DNA of 41,788 nt, from assembly GCF_000308475.2 (NCBI RefSeq), contig NZ_BAFT02000105.1:1-41788 (forward strand), written 5' to 3'. Shown piece after piece: positions 8,453 through 17,500 of this stretch; the first letter of the stretch is position 1, and each line of letters opens with the position of its first letter. Made by a program: the position numbers and the translations under genes. This DNA is from Nocardia brasiliensis NBRC 14402 (GTDB lineage: Bacteria; Actinomycetota; Actinomycetes; Mycobacteriales; Mycobacteriaceae). Below the pieces are notes generated by a model. It searched no databases. It worked only from the letters and a program-made list of their open reading frames with translations, and had not been told where the DNA came from.

Positions 8453-9202
8453 CTAGGCCGTCGAGCGGTCGCGGGCCGGGCGCAGCAGACAGAACTCGTT
8501 GGTCTCCGGGTCGGCGAGCGTCAGGCTCGGCACCGAACCGAGGCTCGCGCCGGTGTGTGCGATGGGTGTCGCGCCCGCGGCGCGCAGCCGGGCCAGCTCG
8601 GCCGCCTGGTCGTCGTAGGAGGCCAGATCCAGGTGCAGCAGATTGCGGCCGGACTTCTCCTCCGGCGAACGGACGAACTCGAGCCAGGAGCCGAGCCCGG
8701 TCGGGGAACGCAGCCCCGCGATCTGCGCGCCGCCGTGCGCGACCGGCCAGCCGGACGCGGCGGACCAGAATTCGGCCAGCCGCACGGGATCCCGGGTGTC
8801 CACCACGATGGCGGCCACCGCGCCGGTGTCCACGTACTCCTCCCGCGGTTCCAGCACACAGAATTCGTTGCCCTCGGGATCGGCGAGCACCACCCAGGGC
8901 ACCGCGCCCTGGCCGATGTCGATCCGGCGCGCGCCCAGCGACAACGCCCGATCGACCTGCAGCCGTTGATGATCGATCGAGCGGCTGGCCAGATCGAGGT
9001 GAATGCGGTTCTTGGCGTTCTTCGTTCGGGTCGCGGGCGCGAAGGTGAGGGCGAGCTCGGCACCGTCGGGGTCGGGCGCCGCGACGTCCACTCCCTCCGG
9101 ACGCTCGACAGTCACGCCCCACCCCAGCAGCTCGGCCCAGAAGTCCGCGACGAACCGCGGCCGGTCTGCATCGAACACGACACACGCCAGGCGGGTGGAC
9201 AT
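8453..9202 (-). CDS. Two-domain VOC (glyoxalase/bleomycin-resistance superfamily) protein
   Basis: This is a 249-residue protein made of two tandem VOC modules of about 120 residues. Each module starts with a CVVFDADRPRFVADFWAELL-like beta-alpha unit (the second is AIVVDTRDPVRLAEFWSAAS). Each contains a RIHLDLAS / LLHLDLAS strand and ends in LADPEGNEFCVLEP or LADPETNEFCLLRP. The HLDL histidines and the Glu of NEFC are the typical metal-ligand positions. The ATG at 9202 is clear. Substrate and reaction cannot be read from the sequence; an unknown metal-dependent isomerase, dioxygenase or binding protein are all possible. Confidence 0.88.
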   Translation of the reverse strand: MSTRLACVVFDADRPRFVADFWAELLGWGVTVERPEGVDVAAPDPDGAELALTFAPATRTKNAKNRIHLDLASRSIDHQRLQVDRALSLGARRIDIGQGAVPWVVLADPEGNEFCVLEPREEYVDTGAVAAIVVDTRDPVRLAEFWSAASGWPVAHGGAQIAGLRSPTGLGSWLEFVRSPEEKSGRNLLHLDLASYDDQAAELARLRAAGATPIAHTGASLGSVPSLTLADPETNEFCLLRPARDRSTA

Positions 9203-9250
9203 GAAACAACGGTAACCGCTGCGCCACCCGCGCCGGGGGTATTTCCGGCA

Positions 9251-9547
9251 CTAGGGGAACGGAAAACGCGCCGCCCGCAGGTCGACTCGGCCGTCCCGCA
9301 CCGGCGTGCCCTCCGCCGCGAGCAGGCGCAGCTGACGCTCGGCCAGATGCGCGGCGGGCCTGCCGCTCGCGCCGAGCACCCGGTGCCAAGGCAGGTCTGC
9401 CGCGTCGGTGCGCATGATCCAGCCGACCGTGCGCGGCGTGGACAACCCTGCGGCCGCGGCGATATCGCCGTAGGTGGCGACGCGGCCGGGCGGTATCGAC
9501 GCGACCAGCGCGCGCACCCGCTCGACCTCGGCGTCCGTGGTGGCCAC
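9251..9547 (-). CDS. Alkyltransferase-like (ATL) DNA-damage protein, MGMT family
   Basis: This is a 98-residue protein homologous to the DNA-binding domain of O6-alkylguanine-DNA alkyltransferase. It has IPPGRVATYGDIAAAAGLS and TVGWIMRTDA, and the active-site region reads PWHRVLGASG. The usual PCHRV has Trp instead of the acceptor Cys, the mark of ATL proteins, which bind alkylated guanine and direct it to nucleotide excision repair instead of repairing it. The GTG start at 9547 lies five bases after the stop of the upstream hydrolase, so the two genes form an operon. It corresponds in position to Rv3204 of M. tuberculosis (from memory). The much longer open frame upstream is a shadow. Confidence 0.92.
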   Translation of the reverse strand: MATTDAEVERVRALVASIPPGRVATYGDIAAAAGLSTPRTVGWIMRTDAADLPWHRVLGASGRPAAHLAERQLRLLAAEGTPVRDGRVDLRAARFPFP

Positions 9548-9552
9548 GGGGC

Positions 9553-10329
9553 TCAGAGCACCGAGCGGATCAGCGCGGCCGTCTGGGCCGGAAGTTCTTG
9601 CGGCACCATGTGATCGCACTCCCACTCGTGCACGGTGAGCCGGTCGCCCAGGTGGGCGGTGAGCGCGGCGCGGAACTCCGGGGTGACGAACGGCGGCTGT
9701 ACCTTCGTCGCCTGCACCAGAACGGTCGGCAGCTCGCGCGGCGGCAGCACATAGGGCCGGGCCAGCTGACCCCAATACGAGGCGACCGCGGGCACGCTCA
9801 TCCGCCAGCCGAACCGGCCGTGCGCGGTGGGCACCAGGTGCTCGGTGAGCTCGGCCGCCAGGATGTGCGGCGCCACGTCGGCCCACGACGATGCCAGCTT
9901 GTCCTCGCGGGCGCGCGCCACGGACTCGTAGTCGGGCTCGGCCACGAGCGATTCGGCGATATCGCCGACGAATTCGGGTGCCAGGCCGATCGCCGGATCC
10001 AGCAGCACCAGCTGCCGGACCAGTTCCGGGTGACGGTGCGCCAGGTACAACGCCGACGCCCCGCCGAAGGAGTGCCCGACCACGGTCGCCGGCTGCCCGC
10101 CCTCGGCGGTGAGCAACTCGGCCAGATCGTCGGCGACGGCTTCGAAGGTCCACGGCGGGCGCGCGCTCGACCGGCCGTGTCCCCGCAGGTCGGGCGCGAT
10201 GATCCGGACCTCGGGAAGATGGTTGGTGGCCAGATCCGCCCAGCGTTTGCCGTGGCCGGTCACGCCGTGCAGGGCCAAGACGACCGGTCCCGTAGCCGGG
10301 CCGAATCGGTAGGTATGAAGAGCTGACAC
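9553..10329 (-). CDS. Alpha/beta-fold hydrolase (LipV-like)
   Basis: This 258-residue alpha/beta hydrolase has an HGVTGHGKRW oxyanion-loop segment, DLRGHGRS, and the nucleophile elbow TVVGHSFGG (Ser). An acid lies in the LLDPAIGL strand region or later. The catalytic His is in WECDHMVPQE near the C-terminus. No signal peptide is visible, so it is probably cytosolic. Its position next to the ATL gene and divergent from adnA matches LipV (Rv3203) in M. tuberculosis, a conserved arrangement. The start GTG at 10329 (VSALHTYRFG) was chosen because the fold begins there. The frame stays open far upstream only because it is antisense to adnA. Substrate unknown; ester or lipid hydrolysis is likely. 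Confidence 0.88.
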   Translation of the reverse strand: MSALHTYRFGPATGPVVLALHGVTGHGKRWADLATNHLPEVRIIAPDLRGHGRSSARPPWTFEAVADDLAELLTAEGGQPATVVGHSFGGASALYLAHRHPELVRQLVLLDPAIGLAPEFVGDIAESLVAEPDYESVARAREDKLASSWADVAPHILAAELTEHLVPTAHGRFGWRMSVPAVASYWGQLARPYVLPPRELPTVLVQATKVQPPFVTPEFRAALTAHLGDRLTVHEWECDHMVPQELPAQTAALIRSVL

Positions 10330-10392
10330 TGGTCCATTCTGACCTGCGGGCGCAAGGCCCGCTGGGCGAGTCGTGCGGAGGGGGGCGTCGGC

Positions 10393-13300
10393 GTGTCGGT
10401 CGTGTCTGTTGCAATAGCCCGCGTGGTGCGATCGGATAGCGCGGTGCGACTTGTGCGCCGGAACGTGGCGGCACCCCGGCCTCGGGTCTGGGGCGCCGAC
10501 GTTCGCGCGCTGCTGGATGCCGCCGCCGCGGGCGGGCCGACGCGCCCCGGCTGGCGACCCTGGCAGGTGCTCGGCGGGCCGGGCACAGGCAAGACCGCCC
10601 TGCTCGTCGACCTGGCGGCCGGGCGCATCGCCGCAGGTGCCGACCCCGAATCCGTGCTGGTACTCACCCATTCGAAGCAGGCGGCGAGCACCGTGCGCGA
10701 CGCGATCACGGCGCGGTTGGCCGGCCCGGACGCCGAGGGCGGGGTGCCCGGCGCGACCAGGGAGCCGCTGGCGCGCACCCTGCACTCCTACGCCTTCTCT
10801 GTCCTGCGCAGACACGCCACCGCGCACGGCAATCCGCCGCCGCGTTTGCTGACCGGTGCCGAGCAGGATGCGGTGCTGCGCGAAATGCTGCGCGGTGACC
10901 TGACCGACATCGCCGCGGGCGCGGACGGACTGTGGCCCGAACGACTGCAACCCGCGCTCGCGCTCGGCGGATTCGCCGAACAGTTGCGCGATCTGATGCT
11001 GCGCGCCACCGAACGCGGGCTCGGCCCGGAAGACCTGGTGCGCCTCGGCCGCGAGCACGGGAAATCGGAGTGGGTGGCGGCCGGCAACTTCGCGGTGCGC
11101 TACGAGCAGACCATGCTGTTGCGCTGGTCGGTCGGCGTCGAGGCGCCGGAGGCCACCGCACCGGCGCTGGACGCGGCCGAATTGATCGGCGCCGCACTGG
11201 ATGCGCTGGCCGGTGACGCCGAACTGCTCGCCGCCGAACGGGCCCGCATCCGATATCTGCTCGTGGACGACGCCCAGCATCTGGACCCGCAGGCCGCGAT
11301 GCTGGTCAAGGCGCTCGGGCACAGCGCGCACACCACCGTCGTCGCGGGCGATCCGGACCAGGGCATCTTCGCCTTCCGCGGCGCGGACGCGCGCTTCGTC
11401 GCCGACCTGGACGCCCCGGACGGGCAACGGATCGTGTTGCGGGACAACCATCGCTGCGGTGGACCCGTGCAACTGGCGGTGGCCCGGATCGCGGCGCGAT
11501 TGCCGGGCAGTGCGCCGCAACGCTTCTCGCTACCGGACCGGGACCATCGACCGGCTGACGACGGCACCGAGGTCCGGGTCCGGGTGCTCGGCACGCCCGC
11601 CAAGGAGGCGGCGCTGATCGCGGACCATTTGCGGCGCGCGCATCTGACCGGTGCGGTGCCGTGGTCGCGCATGGCGGTGATCGTCCGATCGGTGCCGCTG
11701 TCGCTGGCGCCGCTGCGCCGGGCGCTGCTCGCCGCCGGGGTGCCGGTGCAGCAGCCCGCGCTGGACACCCCGCTGGCCCGGCGGCGCGGCGCGGCCTGGA
11801 TGCTGCTCTCGTTGCGCGCGGTGCTCGCGAGCGAACATAAGTCCGCCTTCGGCCCTGACGACGCCCTCGACCTGCTCGCCGGCCCCCTCGGCGGCGCCGA
11901 CCAGATCACGCTGCGGCGCCTGCGGCGTGGTGTGCGCCGCAGCGTGCTGGAAGCCGAACGCAACCGCTCCCGCTCCGGCCGCACGAGCGAAGAGCCCACG
12001 CCGAGCCCGGAATTCGAGCCGGCAGCCGAGACTTTCGAGTCGAGCGCCGCCCTGCCCGAGCCGAGCCCGCACACGCTCGAACGAGCCGCGGACGACGCCG
12101 ACTGGTACGGCGTAGACGCCGACTGGATCCCGGACGACGTCGAATGGCGCGGTCCCGAAGACCCGGAGACCGCCGACACCACCCCGTCCGGCCCACCCGC
12201 CGCCGATCCGCCCACCCTCGGCGCCGGTTTCACCGCGCCGGCCTCCACCGCCGCAGCTTCGACCGGCGCGGCCGCCACTGCCGCGCCGTCGACGGACGTG
12301 GCCTCCACCGGTGCAGGCGCCACGGACGTGGCCTTCACCGCCGCAGGCGCCACGGACGCGGCCTCCACCGCCGCAGGCGCCACGGACGCGGCCTCCACCG
12401 CCGGAGCTTCGACGGATGCGTCTTCTACCGCCGCGCCTTCGACGGATACGGCTTCCACCGCTGCGTCTTCCACCGCTGCAGCTTCTGCGGACGCGGCGGC
12501 CAGTGGCCCGACAGGTGCTGTCCTCGACGAAGCCGCACCCGGCGACGTGCTTGCCGGGACGGCGGCTGCGGTTGGTGACGTGTCTGCCGCGACGGCGACC
12601 GCACCGGGTGATGCGCCCGCTGCGGCGGCGGGCGGGGTACTGCGGCATGGGGTTGATCAGTCTTCTGCGGAGGTGTTGCGGGATCTGTTGATCGGGGTGG
12701 GGGATCCGGCGATTCTGGAGCGGTTGACCGAGGTGGAGGCGGCGCCGCTGCGGCGGGTGCTGGAAGCGCTGGAGCGGGCACGTAAAGCGCGTCGTCGCGG
12801 CGCGGGGCTCGAGGATGTGCTGTGGGCGCTGTGGACGGGGTCGCGGCTGGAACGTCGGTGGGTCGCCCAGTCCGAACGCGGCGGCGCGGTCGGCATGCAG
12901 GCCGATCGCGATCTCGACGCCGCCGTCGGGCTGTTCGACGCGGCCGCGAGCTACGTCGACCGGCTGCCGCGCGCCAGCATCGAAGGTTTTGTGGATTACC
13001 TTTCGCAGCAAGAGATTCCGAACGATTCCGGCCCGCGGACCGCGCCGAAGGAGGCGGTCGCGCTGATCAGCGCGCACGCGGCCGCGGGCCGGGAGTGGGA
13101 CGTCGTCGCGGTCGCCGCTGTGCAGGAAGGGATCTGGCCGAACCCCCGTCCGCGCGGCACGCTGCTCGACACCGAGGACCTGGTCGACGTGACGGCCGGG
13201 GTGATCGACGCGGGCGAGCAGGTCAGCCGGGCCGCGCCGATTCTCGCCGAGGAACGCAGGCTGCTGCTGGTCGCGTGCAGCCGGGCCCGGCGCTCGCTGT

Positions 13301-14478
13301 TGGTCACCGCCGTGGAATCGGTTTCGGGCGAACGCGATCTGGTGCCCTCGCGGTTCCTGTCCGAGCTGCTCGGCCACGACGAGGACGGTGAGCCCGGCGC
13401 GTTGCCGGTCGCCGACCCCGGACGCGCCCTGGTGATGCACTCCCTGGTGGCCGAATTGCGCGGCGCGGTCTGCGATCCCGAGTCCGATCCCGAGCGCAGG
13501 CAGCGCGCGGCGCACCAGCTCGCCCGCCTGGCCGAGGCCGGAGTTCCGGGTACGCACCCCGACGACTGGTACGGCACAGCCGAATTGAGTTCGTCGCGTG
13601 GGCTGTGGTCCGAGGACGAGACCGCGGTGGGCCTGTCGCCGTCCACGGTGGAGTTGTTGCGGACCTGCCCGCTGCGCTGGGCGCTGGAACGGCACGGCGG
13701 CACCGACGGCGACAATCCGCACGCGGTCAAGGGCAACCTGGTGCACACGCTGGTGCAGGCGCTGGCGGGCAAGGTGCCCGAGGCGCAGGTGCGCGCCGCG
13801 CTCGACAAAGCCTGGCAGCAGGTCGATCCCGGCTCCGGGTGGCATTCGCGGCAGGAGCTGCGCCGGACCGAGGCGATGCTGGCGACGTTCATGGCGTGGG
13901 TGCGCAATACGCGCGGCGAGCTCACTCAGGCCGGGGTCGAGGTGCCGGTCGACTGTGTGCTGCCCGCGCGCACCGAAGACGAACTGCCCGTGCGGATTCG
14001 CGGGCGGGTCGATCGCTTGGAGCGAGATGCGCAGGGCCGCTTCGTGATCGTGGACGTGAAGACCGGAAAGACGCCGGTCACCAAGCAGGCGGCGATCGAT
14101 CACGCGCAGCTGGCGACCTATCAGGTGGCGGCGGCGATGGGCGCGCTGGACGCCGCCGTCGGCGAATCCGATGCCGAGGCAGAGGAATCGGACTCGGCGG
14201 CGACCGACTCGGGTGACCCGACGGGCGCGCTCGGTGAGCCGGGCGGCGCGCGACTGGTGTACGTCGCCAAACCGAGCAGCAAAGAGGGCGCGACCCAGCG
14301 CATGCAGCCGCCGCTCGACCCCGAAGCACTCGACCAGTGGCGCAACACCATTCACGACGCGGCGGCGGCTACGCAGGGCCCCAGCTATCTGGCCATGCGC
14401 AACGACGGCTGCCGGCACTGCGCGGTGGCGGGCAGCTGTCCGGTCCAGGACACCGGTAGGCAGGTGACCGACGAGTGA
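10393..14478 (+). CDS. adnA: AdnA, helicase-nuclease subunit of the mycobacterial-type end-resection motor
   Basis: This 1361-residue SF1 helicase with a C-terminal RecB-like nuclease is one half of the AdnAB heterodimer, the actinobacterial counterpart of RecBCD/AddAB that resects double-strand breaks. Walker A is GGPGTGKT (61-68). Motif II is the degenerate YLLVDDAQHLDPQ (about 287-299), motif III is VVAGDPDQGIFAFRGA, and the late motif is ALISAHAAAGREWDVV. The nuclease has IRGRVDRLE and VDVKTGK (about 1218). An AddB-type Fe-S cluster is indicated by Cys in RTCPLRW (about 1091) and CRHCAVAGSC (about 1339). Start is GTG with GGAGG upstream. The protein is about 300 residues longer than the M. 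tuberculosis homologue, mainly because of an acidic/A-S-T-rich insert (about 530-760) containing a decapeptide repeat. adnB follows 76 bases after its stop. Confidence 0.95.
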   Translation: MSVVSVAIARVVRSDSAVRLVRRNVAAPRPRVWGADVRALLDAAAAGGPTRPGWRPWQVLGGPGTGKTALLVDLAAGRIAAGADPESVLVLTHSKQAASTVRDAITARLAGPDAEGGVPGATREPLARTLHSYAFSVLRRHATAHGNPPPRLLTGAEQDAVLREMLRGDLTDIAAGADGLWPERLQPALALGGFAEQLRDLMLRATERGLGPEDLVRLGREHGKSEWVAAGNFAVRYEQTMLLRWSVGVEAPEATAPALDAAELIGAALDALAGDAELLAAERARIRYLLVDDAQHLDPQAAMLVKALGHSAHTTVVAGDPDQGIFAFRGADARFVADLDAPDGQRIVLRDNHRCGGPVQLAVARIAARLPGSAPQRFSLPDRDHRPADDGTEVRVRVLGTPAKEAALIADHLRRAHLTGAVPWSRMAVIVRSVPLSLAPLRRALLAAGVPVQQPALDTPLARRRGAAWMLLSLRAVLASEHKSAFGPDDALDLLAGPLGGADQITLRRLRRGVRRSVLEAERNRSRSGRTSEEPTPSPEFEPAAETFESSAALPEPSPHTLERAADDADWYGVDADWIPDDVEWRGPEDPETADTTPSGPPAADPPTLGAGFTAPASTAAASTGAAATAAPSTDVASTGAGATDVAFTAAGATDAASTAAGATDAASTAGASTDASSTAAPSTDTASTAASSTAAASADAAASGPTGAVLDEAAPGDVLAGTAAAVGDVSAATATAPGDAPAAAAGGVLRHGVDQSSAEVLRDLLIGVGDPAILERLTEVEAAPLRRVLEALERARKARRRGAGLEDVLWALWTGSRLERRWVAQSERGGAVGMQADRDLDAAVGLFDAAASYVDRLPRASIEGFVDYLSQQEIPNDSGPRTAPKEAVALISAHAAAGREWDVVAVAAVQEGIWPNPRPRGTLLDTEDLVDVTAGVIDAGEQVSRAAPILAEERRLLLVACSRARRSLLVTAVESVSGERDLVPSRFLSELLGHDEDGEPGALPVADPGRALVMHSLVAELRGAVCDPESDPERRQRAAHQLARLAEAGVPGTHPDDWYGTAELSSSRGLWSEDETAVGLSPSTVELLRTCPLRWALERHGGTDGDNPHAVKGNLVHTLVQALAGKVPEAQVRAALDKAWQQVDPGSGWHSRQELRRTEAMLATFMAWVRNTRGELTQAGVEVPVDCVLPARTEDELPVRIRGRVDRLERDAQGRFVIVDVKTGKTPVTKQAAIDHAQLATYQVAAAMGALDAAVGESDAEAEESDSAATDSGDPTGALGEPGGARLVYVAKPSSKEGATQRMQPPLDPEALDQWRNTIHDAAAATQGPSYLAMRNDGCRHCAVAGSCPVQDTGRQVTDE
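12294..12473 (+). repeat. Six tandem 30-bp units inside adnA
   Basis: Six consecutive 30-bp imperfect units start with GGACGTG, GGACGCG or GGATNCG. The starts are at 12294, 12324, 12354, 12384, 12414 and 12444. Each encodes a decapeptide of the form D-[VAT]-A-[SF]-T-[AG]-A-x-[AS]-T. The second and third units are nearly identical and the later ones diverge, as in an ageing minisatellite. Looser A/S/T-rich sequence flanks both sides (about 12230-12620). The tract keeps the reading frame. It lies between conserved helicase blocks and is likely to form a flexible linker. Confidence 0.9.
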
Positions 14479-14554
14479 CTCCGCCGAACAGCCGTGCCTG
14501 CGTCACCGACGGGTGTGCCCCACATCGAAAGGGGCGCGACCGCGGGGTGCTCCC

Positions 14555-17500
14555 GTGACTTACGTGACGCCGCACCAGCTGGCCGACGCGCTCGGCCTAC
14601 CGCCGCCGACCGACGAGCAGGCGGCGGTGATCGCGGCGCCGCCGGGACCGACGCTGGTGGTCGCCGGCGCCGGGGCGGGCAAGACCGAGACGATGGCGGC
14701 GCGCGTGGTGTGGATGGTGGCCAACCGTCTAGTGCTGCCGGACGAGGTGCTGGGGCTCACCTTCACCCGAAAAGCCGCGCAGCAGTTGACCGCTCGCATC
14801 CGGACCCGCCTGGCCCGGTTGGCCGGCGCGCCGCTGCTGCGCGAGCTGGACCCTTCGGGGCAGCTGCGCGCCCAATTGTCTGGCGCCGAACCGGAGATCA
14901 GCACCTATCACTCGTACGCGGGCAGGCTGCTCACCGAACACGGCCTGCTGCTGCCGGTGGAACCGTCCGCGACGCTGCTCACCCAGACCCAGTTGTGGCA
15001 GCTCGCGCACCAGGTGGTGCGCTCCTGGGACGGCGACCTGGACACCGACCGCACCCCGGTCTCGGTCACCGAGGCGATCCTGGCCCTGTCCGGCCAGCTC
15101 GCCGAGCATCTGATCGAACCCGAGCAGCTCGCGGAGGCGCACACCGAGCTGGAGAAGCTGGTGCACACCCTGCCGCCGGGCCCGCGGCAGCGCGGCGGGC
15201 CCAGCCAGACCCTGTTGAACATCCTGCAAGTCCAACGTGAGCGCGTCGCGCTGCTGCCCCTGGTCCAGCAACTTGCCGAAGCGCTGAACCGCCGTGGCGC
15301 ACTGGATTTCGGCGCCCAGATGTCCCTCGCTGCCCGCCTCGCCGCCGAACATCCCGAGGTCGCCGCCGCCGAACGCACCCGTTTCCGTCTCGTCCTGCTC
15401 GACGAGTACCAGGACACCGGCCACGCCCAACGCGTCCTGCTCGCAGCCCTGTTCGGCGGCGCACCGGACGAGACCCCAGGGGATGCGCATCCGCAGGAGT
15501 CGACCCGCGCGGCCCCGCCGAGCGAAGGGTCTGTACGTCGGGGGAGTACAGGCGCGACCGCGGCTGGGCCTAGTGGTCGCGCTGAGGATGCCGACAGACC
15601 AGAGCCGGTGGAGATGCAGCCCACTGGAACCGCCGCGGCCACATCGAGACCGGTGCGTCCGGCAAGCACGGGTGCGACTGCGGTCGGGCGTCGTGGTCGC
15701 GCCGGGAACGCCGATGCGTCGCAGCGGTCCGCGGGCCGACGGCAACGGTTGGCGGTGACCGCGGTCGGTGATCCGATGCAGTCGATTTATGGCTGGCGCG
15801 GGGCTTCGGCGGCGAACCTGCCGCGGTTCGCGACCGACTTTCCCAGTGCGCCAGGCGTTCCCGCGCCGATCCTGCCGTTGCTGACCAGCTGGCGGAACCC
15901 GCCGGAGGCGTTGGCGCTGGCGAACCTGGTGGCGGATCCGTTGCGGCGCAAGGCGCTCGAGGGCGGCGGTGTCACGGTGGACGCACTGCGCGCGAAACCC
16001 GAGGCGGGCGCGGGTGTGGTCGCGTTGGCGCTCACCGACACCGTCGCCGAGGAGCGCGACTGGCTCGCCGCCCGGATCGCCGAGGAGTGGGCGGGTCGCC
16101 GCGCCGCCGGGGAGCCGCCACCCACGTCGGCGGTGCTGGTGCGCCGCAACGCCGATGCCTCGCCGCTCGCCGAAGCGTTACGCGCGCAAGGCTTGCCGGT
16201 CGAGATCGTCGGTCTCGGCGGCCTGCTCGCGACCCCCGAGGTGGCCGATATCGTCGCCACCCTGCGCCTGATCGCCGAACCGGGCGCGGGCAGCGCGGCC
16301 ATGCGGGTGCTGACCGGCGCGCGCTGGCGCATCGGTGTCGCCGATATCGCCGCGCTCGCCCGGCGCGCGCGTGCGCTCTCGATCAGTAGATTCACCAGCG
16401 GCGAGGCCCAGGAGATCAGCGATGCCCCCGCCCTGGCCGCCGCGCTGCGCGAGGTCGCGCCGGAACCGGCGGAACAGGCCGGTCTCGCCGACGCGCTCGC
16501 CGACCCCGGTCCGCGGGAACAGTATTCGGAGTCCGGTTTCGCCCGGATCGAAACGTTGAGCCATGAGCTCGCGGCGTTGCGTGAACGCAGCGGTCAGTCG
16601 CTGACCGAGTTGGTCGCCGACGTGGAGCGCACCATCGGGGTCGGCGTGGAGACGCAGGCGCGCCGGGCGATGGCCGGAACCGGCGCCGGCCGTGAGCATC
16701 TGGACGCTTTCGCCGAGGTGGTCGCCGGATACGCCGCCGATTCCGGTGCCTCGCTCGGCGGGCTGCTGTCTTTCCTGGCCGCCGCCGAATCGGTGGAGAA
16801 CGGTTTGGAGCCGGGCGAAGTCGAGGTCGCCAAGGATCGGGTGCAGGTGCTGACCGTGCACGCGGCCAAGGGTTTGGAGTGGGAGATCGTCGCTGTGCCG
16901 CACGTGGTGCGCGGGGTGTTCCCGTCCGGTACCGCCTCCGGCACCTGGCTCGGCGCGCTCGCCGAACTCCCGACCACGCTGCGCGGCGACCGCAGGCAGG
17001 ACGACGCGGGCGAGGGCGTACCGGTGCTCGACCTGGCCGATCTCTACGACCGGGCCGACCTGGAGCAGGCGATCAAGGCGCACAAGGAGGCGCTGGAACG
17101 CCGCCGCATCGACGAGGAGCGCCGGCTCTTCTACGTCGCGCTCACCAGAACCGAACGCGTACTGCTGGTTTCGTCGCATCACTGGGCCGAGACCGGCAGT
17201 TCGCCGAAGGGGCCCTCGGACTTCCTGCTCGAGCTGAAGCACGCGAGCGAGGCCGCCGACAGCCCCGCCAACGGCGTCGTCGACGTCGCGCGCTGGGACG
17301 AACCGCCGGAGCACGACGCGGTGAACCCGTTCACCGACAACCCGGCCACCGCCGAGTGGCCGCGCGATCCGCTCGGTAACCGCCGCGACCCGATCGAACA
17401 GGGCGCCGCGCTCGTCCGGGCCGCGCTCGAGGAACTGCGGCTGCGGCCGCCCCCGCCACGAGAAACGCCGTCGCGCAAGGAATCCGAGCAGGCGCATCCC

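Noticed and set aside
11530..14418. 962-codon minus-strand frame opposite adnA
   Set aside because: It is the antisense of a high-GC gene; composition is Arg/Gly/His-rich with no domains, a typical shadow.
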